From Vibrio sp. 10N (lineage in GTDB: Bacteria; Pseudomonadota; Gammaproteobacteria; Enterobacterales; Vibrionaceae): DNA of 64,000 nucleotides. Under the pieces are notes generated by a model that saw only the letters and a program-made list of their open reading frames with translations, did not search any database and was not told the DNA's origin. Of this stretch, positions 59,690 through 64,000 are shown in pieces. The DNA lies in contig NZ_BTPM01000001.1 of the NCBI RefSeq assembly GCF_036245475.1, positions 3,100,001 through 3,164,000 on the forward strand, written 5' to 3'. How positions within the stretch are numbered: the first letter of the stretch is position 1; each line of letters begins with the position of its first letter. The position numbers were made by a program, and so were the translations under genes.

Positions 59690-61426
59690 TTACAAAGAGT
59701 TACCGAGTTCTGCCAGTGCAGGAGTTGGGGTAATAATCTTCGGCGTCACAAAGATTAGCAGCTCACTCTTGCCGATATTTTCATAGGTTCGTCTAAATAA
59801 TGCGCCCAAGCCTGGAATATCACCTAAAAGTGGCACTTTATCGATTTTATTGGAAAAAGTATGTTGGTAGATGCCGCCAAGTACCACAGTCTCACCATTG
59901 TTCACCAGAACCTGTGTACCAATACGTTGAGTATCAATCGCGACGGTTTCGCCCTCTAGTGTTTTCAGCACCTCCCCCACTCTGTCTTGGGTAACGTCAA
60001 GATCTAAAATTAGCCGGTTATCGGGGGTAATTTGGGGCGTGACCGTTAGCGACAGTACTGCTTTTTTGAACTCCACTGCAGTAGCACCACTTGATGTGGA
60101 TTTTAGGTAAGGTATCTCGGTACCTTGCTCTATATACGCTGATTTCTTATTGGTAGTAATTAATCTTGGACTAGAAATGATCTCTGCCTTCGACTCATTT
60201 TGTAGTGCCGAAAGCTCAAGGTCGAGCAAAGTGTTCGTTCCAAGGCTTGCCACCTGAAACGCTATACTTGCGGCGTTATCGGATACAGCAGGCAGGTTTA
60301 CATTTAAGAAATCATCTATCTTAAGTTCTTCTCCATTACCAGCAGCCACCAGGTTACTTTCAATAGAGCCACCCACGGTCGTATTACCATTGGTTGAACT
60401 CACTCCCCAGCGGATCCCTAGCTCTTCAACATTGCCCTCTTTGATGGTCACCACTCGCGCTTCAATCTGAACCTGCTTCACGGGTATATCGAGCTCCGCA
60501 ATGATGCTTTTAATGACTTCTATATTGTCAGGAAGATCGCGAAGTAATAGTGAGTTAGTGCGCTCATCAACCGTCACAGAGCCACGCTCAGACAGCATGC
60601 TGACGGCCTCTTTACCACCTATCATAACCGCCATTTCAGAGGCTTTGGCGTAGTTGATCTTGATGATTTCTGACGCCAACTTACCGATTTTTTCGGTCAG
60701 TTGATGACGTTCTAGTTCAAGCTTTTCCTGTCGATCGAGTTCTGCCTTTTGCGCCACCAGCACTACGTCCCCTTTGACTCGTTTATCAAGACCTTTTACG
60801 CGCAGAATAATATCGAGTACATCGGTCCAAGGGACACTATCAAGGCGCAGCGTCAGGTTGCCTTGTACCGTATCAGAGACAACCAAGTTGAAATCGTTGT
60901 GATCGGCGAGAAGCTGCAGCACATTGCGAACGGGCATATCTTGAAAATTAATCGAGGTAAGCTGATCTTTATTGCGCGACTCCAGCGCCCTTTCGTCAGC
61001 GCGAGCTTGGGTAAGCTCAACAATGGTAACCCGAAGTTGCCTATCAGAGACCGCATATTGATAGTCAACCGCTTGTTTGGTTTTCACGGCCAGGCGCACA
61101 TGAGGCGATTCATCAAAGACTTCGATGGTCGTGACTGGTGTGGCAAAATCGGTCACATCATAAATAGATAAATGCTCGGCTGTCACTTTGGTTTGCCTGA
61201 GCATAATGTTCAGACCATTATCATGACTACTAACATCCACAGCACTCTCCTGCTCAGAAAGCGCAACCACCAGCACGCCTTGGCGCTGTTCGTTGAGTTG
61301 AAATGAGACGTTGGTAATTTCATTAGCCGCAAGTTCACTACTTGTCAGCAAGCCAAGACTCAATGCAAGACCACAGATAAAGAAATTGATGCCCTGCACC
61401 ACTAAACGTTGCACGTGTTTCTCCAT
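59690..61426 (-). CDS. pilQ: Type IV pilus secretin PilQ
   Basis: This 578-residue outer-membrane secretin has a signal peptide after MEKHVQRLVVQG, an AMIN-type domain (from about residue 35), an STN/N0-like domain (TSINFQDMPVRNVLQLLADH), an N1 domain, and the secretin core (NLLLRDLPDN, then VLVNNGETVVLGGIYQ and VPLLGDIPGLGALFRRT). It forms the pore for pilus extension and DNA uptake. The ATG at 61426 overlaps the pilP stop (TAATG); the open frame reaches 13 codons further. Confidence 0.96.
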   Translation of the reverse strand: MEKHVQRLVVQGINFFICGLALSLGLLTSSELAANEITNVSFQLNEQRQGVLVVALSEQESAVDVSSHDNGLNIMLRQTKVTAEHLSIYDVTDFATPVTTIEVFDESPHVRLAVKTKQAVDYQYAVSDRQLRVTIVELTQARADERALESRNKDQLTSINFQDMPVRNVLQLLADHNDFNLVVSDTVQGNLTLRLDSVPWTDVLDIILRVKGLDKRVKGDVVLVAQKAELDRQEKLELERHQLTEKIGKLASEIIKINYAKASEMAVMIGGKEAVSMLSERGSVTVDERTNSLLLRDLPDNIEVIKSIIAELDIPVKQVQIEARVVTIKEGNVEELGIRWGVSSTNGNTTVGGSIESNLVAAGNGEELKIDDFLNVNLPAVSDNAASIAFQVASLGTNTLLDLELSALQNESKAEIISSPRLITTNKKSAYIEQGTEIPYLKSTSSGATAVEFKKAVLSLTVTPQITPDNRLILDLDVTQDRVGEVLKTLEGETVAIDTQRIGTQVLVNNGETVVLGGIYQHTFSNKIDKVPLLGDIPGLGALFRRTYENIGKSELLIFVTPKIITPTPALAELGNSL

Positions 61427-61932
61427 TACTTCAATGCCAGTTTTATTTGTCTTTGGTACCAGCATCCCAATCCATCGGGCAAGGTTTCGCCCACTATTAG
61501 CGCATTTTCAGTTATTTGTTTGATTTGACCGTTGTTCTCCCCAAGAAAATGCCCCTCTTCCACTTTCACTACGCGTCTATTAGGCAACATCACCAAGCCT
61601 GTCATCTTGCCATTTTTACTCATGATTCCTTTGACCTGCAGCTCGTTAATTCGATAAAGCTCCAACCCCTGTTTGGTTCTGGTCTTCGGTTGCCAGCAGC
61701 TCTGCCCACGTTCGGGATTCTGCTGAGTTGCCATTTTCGGCAAGCTAAAAGGCGAGTGACTGCTCGGCTCTTGGAAGCGTACTACGTCAGAAGACTGAAT
61801 CAATCGCGCCGCCATTTTTTGCGGCTCAGTGCTCGATTCTGTATTTAAAACAAACTGTTGCAATGAGTCTTGATTGGCATTACAGCCAAATAAACCAAGA
61901 AATAACACTGTTGCTAGACCGCTATTTTTCAT
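61426..61932 (-). CDS. pilP: Type IV pilus lipoprotein PilP
   Basis: This 168-residue lipoprotein has lipobox LFLGLFGC (lipidated cysteine at residue 17), then a disordered linker and the PilP beta domain (ELQVKGIMSKNGKMTGLVML, VVKVEEGHFLGENNG). It links the PilN/PilO inner-membrane platform to PilQ. The start MKNSGLATV at 61932 lies 11 bases inside pilO. Confidence 0.94.
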   Translation of the reverse strand: MKNSGLATVLFLGLFGCNANQDSLQQFVLNTESSTEPQKMAARLIQSSDVVRFQEPSSHSPFSLPKMATQQNPERGQSCWQPKTRTKQGLELYRINELQVKGIMSKNGKMTGLVMLPNRRVVKVEEGHFLGENNGQIKQITENALIVGETLPDGLGCWYQRQIKLALK

Positions 61933-62506
61933 CTTCAGCCTCCGCAATAAACTGGTAGGTTGTCGCATTGACGCGAAAGTGCAGTGTGCTGCTCTCCAAA
62001 CTGACTCGCTGCCATTCAGCATTTTCAATTAATACAATGCGGGGCAGCGCTGCAATTGCCTGCGCATAGCGGCCTATATCGTCATAACTTCCCGTCAGTT
62101 CGATATCTAAAGGAAGTTTTAATAGAAACTTCTGTGGTTGACGCTTACCCCAGTTGATGCGAGTAAAAGTAAGATGGTTGTTGAGGCCTTGCTCGTTGAT
62201 GTCTGCGAGCAAGCTTGCTAGTTCTTGTTGAGCAGGCAATTGACGCATTAGCCTGTCGTAGTGGTCGGAAAGTTCGCTAAGATGCGCTGACATCGCTGGC
62301 AACATAGCGGCCTTGCGAGCGACAACCTGTAGCTCTTGTTTCAATTGCGTTTCTTGTTGTTTGTAATAATCGAGATCTTCATAACTTGGCTTAACCAAAA
62401 GCCAGCCACTGACCAGCGCCGCCACTACAAAGACCATACCGACAACCATAAGCTGCGGTATCAACGGCCAGTGACTTAATTCATCAAGTTCAAGGTCGAG
62501 TGACAT
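61922..62506 (-). CDS. pilO: Type IV pilus inner-membrane protein PilO
   Basis: This 194-residue protein has one transmembrane segment (LMVVGMVFVVAALVSGWLLV, residues 19-38), a coiled coil (EDLDYYKQQETQLKQELQVVA) and a ferredoxin-like periplasmic domain with the GSYDDIGRYAQAIAALPRIV motif. It pairs with PilN. Its ATG overlaps the pilN stop by one base. Confidence 0.95.
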   Translation of the reverse strand: MSLDLELDELSHWPLIPQLMVVGMVFVVAALVSGWLLVKPSYEDLDYYKQQETQLKQELQVVARKAAMLPAMSAHLSELSDHYDRLMRQLPAQQELASLLADINEQGLNNHLTFTRINWGKRQPQKFLLKLPLDIELTGSYDDIGRYAQAIAALPRIVLIENAEWQRVSLESSTLHFRVNATTYQFIAEAEDEK

Positions 62507-63096
62507 TAGTTCACTCCTGTTTGCGATTGTTTGGCTGGATTAGCAAGTAACGCCGCACTATCAATAGCAAATGACAGTTCAAATGCTTGATATTTATTAC
62601 CAAAACGCTCTCGATCATGAACGATAGAGTGGAGTACTACATTATTGACCATCGTCGATTGTTCAAATCTATCCAGCATTTGAGCAAGAAAAGCCGTACT
62701 TTCCCCAATGCCGCTGACCTTAAATTGCTCCCCCTGCATACGAATCTTATCGACATAGACTTGAGAAGGGATCAATGTCGGCAGTAGATTCATCACCGCA
62801 GTTGTCTTATTACGCTGTTGCTGTAACCCATCAATGTAGTCAAGGCGTGCTTCTAGAGACTGCTGCTCACTTTTGGTCGATGACAATGCGCGGATTTGAC
62901 GTCGATAGTCGTCGATTTCACCTTGTAGATAGGTGACCCGCAGTTGTTGGGTACTGACCTCACCCGCTAATTTCAAATTCAACAGATGTGACGTCGAATA
63001 ACCAAGAAGCAGTGCCGCGGCGATCATCGCGATAAAGCGCTGTTGGTGCTGCTTGCGCTTAGCTTCCCGCCAAGGCAGTAGGTTGATTATCTTCAT
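62506..63096 (-). CDS. pilN: Type IV pilus inner-membrane protein PilN
   Basis: This 196-residue protein starts MKIINLLPWREAKRKQ, the conserved cytosolic INLLPWR motif that binds PilM, followed by a transmembrane helix, a coiled coil and a small periplasmic domain. It begins 1 base after pilM ends. Confidence 0.96.
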   Translation of the reverse strand: MKIINLLPWREAKRKQHQQRFIAMIAAALLLGYSTSHLLNLKLAGEVSTQQLRVTYLQGEIDDYRRQIRALSSTKSEQQSLEARLDYIDGLQQQRNKTTAVMNLLPTLIPSQVYVDKIRMQGEQFKVSGIGESTAFLAQMLDRFEQSTMVNNVVLHSIVHDRERFGNKYQAFELSFAIDSAALLANPAKQSQTGVN

Positions 63097-63097
63097 A

Positions 63098-64000
63098 TCA
63101 ATGTCTCTTAAGCCAATTCAGGCCATTGATGGCCGCTCCTACCGCAGAGGCATAGCATGGTGACAAAGGTTGGGGCGATTTGGTCTTACTTGTCGATAAT
63201 CGCTGAAAATCGATGCTCGCTATTGGGCAGGACAAGGTCTTAGTAACGCTATCGATTACGCCCTCTTGCTGCGCGTGTCCGCCCATCAAAATGACCCCAT
63301 CAATGGCCTCTTGCCCAGCCACCGAGCGATACAACTGCAGCTGAGAAGCAACCCGCCCAGCCACCGACTCAAACACCACTTCAGATAGCGACTTGAACTG
63401 ACTCTCTGCGCGATTTTGTAGCTCGGGAATGGGCTCCAGCACCCATGACTTTGCCAGCTCAGGGGAGAGCGCCGGCGGTGGAAGTAGTGTCGCTTGTACG
63501 CAGCCAAGATCCAGCACCGCATGATTTGCCAACGATGGCGTATGAGCGCAAACCCAGCTCTGTATGCCGCGCAGTGCTCCATTGTTGGTATCCATTAACT
63601 TAGGACGAAAACCAAGCTTACTGACCACTTGAGACCAGTTATCGACGATCGATTGTTTGGTCACATGTACTCGATACGCCTCTACCGCCACGTTGTCTTC
63701 TTCGGTCTCTTTAATAAAATCCAAAGCAATGTCATCCATTGGATAAGGCGTCTGATGATTCATCGCCTGCTCAATGGCAAGCTCCTGCTCTTGCCCTTCA
63801 AGACCCGCCTCAAGTGTGACGACTTTGCTGATCACGGCACTTTCCGGCAGCACAATAGCAGCACTATTGCGAAATAACGGCGCAATCTTTCGCAGAATTT
63901 TAAGTTTCTTAACACTATCTTGATGTTTAAGGGCGTGGGGATCGGAGAAAATAGCATCACATCCTTTGAGCTCCAGATGGTTGACTAAGGAGATATCGGT
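63098..64000 (-). CDS. pilM: Type IV pilus assembly protein PilM (start outside window)
   Basis: The frame is open to the end of the window, giving the C-terminal 300 residues of an actin-like ATPase. Visible parts are SAVISKVVTLEAGLEGQEQE (early in the fold), ALDFIKETEEDNVAVEAYRV, HAVLDLGCVQATLLPPP (phosphate-2-like strand) and GVILMGGHAQQEGV. Some 35-40 N-terminal residues, including the first phosphate motif, lie upstream of the window. It opens the pilMNOPQ operon. Confidence 0.94.
   Translation of the reverse strand, partial: TDISLVNHLELKGCDAIFSDPHALKHQDSVKKLKILRKIAPLFRNSAAIVLPESAVISKVVTLEAGLEGQEQELAIEQAMNHQTPYPMDDIALDFIKETEEDNVAVEAYRVHVTKQSIVDNWSQVVSKLGFRPKLMDTNNGALRGIQSWVCAHTPSLANHAVLDLGCVQATLLPPPALSPELAKSWVLEPIPELQNRAESQFKSLSEVVFESVAGRVASQLQLYRSVAGQEAIDGVILMGGHAQQEGVIDSVTKTLSCPIASIDFQRLSTSKTKSPQPLSPCYASAVGAAINGLNWLKRH

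Overview
The window is about 64 kb of a Vibrio-type gammaproteobacterial chromosome. The evidence is a complete rRNA operon with Vibrio-like 16S, 23S and 5S sequences, a chitin-disaccharide PTS operon of the Vibrio type, an Xds-type secreted nuclease, and a right half whose gene order (slyD-yheV-kefB-kefG-yheS-yheT-yheU-prkB-crp-argD, then pabA, then trpS-gph-rpe-dam-damX-aroB-aroK-pilQPONM) follows the E. coli 75-minute region. Species cannot be named from sequence alone.

Layout. 1-1106 is the 3' end of valS. 1233-2560 is an IS110-family (IS1111-like) insertion sequence sitting in a palindromic intergenic repeat; 2563-2940 holds 142-bp tandem copies of that repeat. 2959-5918 carries a class V aminotransferase and, divergently, lysC behind a lysine riboswitch. 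6008-12050 is an rRNA operon on the minus strand (P1/P2, 16S, tRNA-Glu, 23S, 5S, tRNA-Asp), followed by three exact 112-bp repeats that each reuse the tRNA-Asp 3' end and include a terminator. 12134-18837 is a chitin-disaccharide locus: LacI regulator, ChbG-type deacetylase, GH4 glucosidase, PTS IIA/IIC/IIB, and a divergent secreted chitooligosaccharide deacetylase around a LacI-type palindrome. 18896-22079 holds an HD-GYP protein and a DnaT-like/phage-P-like primosomal pair. 22308-32535 holds an esterase, tRNA-Leu, an RDD protein, pgi, yjbQ, alr, dnaB, a DUF481 outer-membrane protein, the ribosomal operon rpsF-rpsR-rplI (no priB between rpsF and rpsR) and an isoaspartyl peptidase. 32621-43892 is the slyD-to-crp block, with a LysE exporter and MocR regulator inserted next to yheT. 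43963-48621 is argD-astA-astD-DUF1338 behind a tandem ARG-box pair. 48622-64000 is pabA, xds, trpS, gph, rpe, dam, damX, aroB, aroK and the type IV pilus operon pilMNOPQ, with pilM cut by the window end.

Most of the window is ordinary core genome. The strongest unusual signal is in the noncoding end of the insertion sequence. Its minus-strand transcript folds into two stem-loops laid out like an IS110 bridge (seeker) RNA. The two sides of the first loop carry guides that together match all 17 nt of the reconstructed insertion site, including an AT core present at both ends of the element. Other points worth attention are the tRNA-Asp tail repeats, the primosomal pair together with the missing priB, and the palindrome between the LysE exporter and the MocR regulator.
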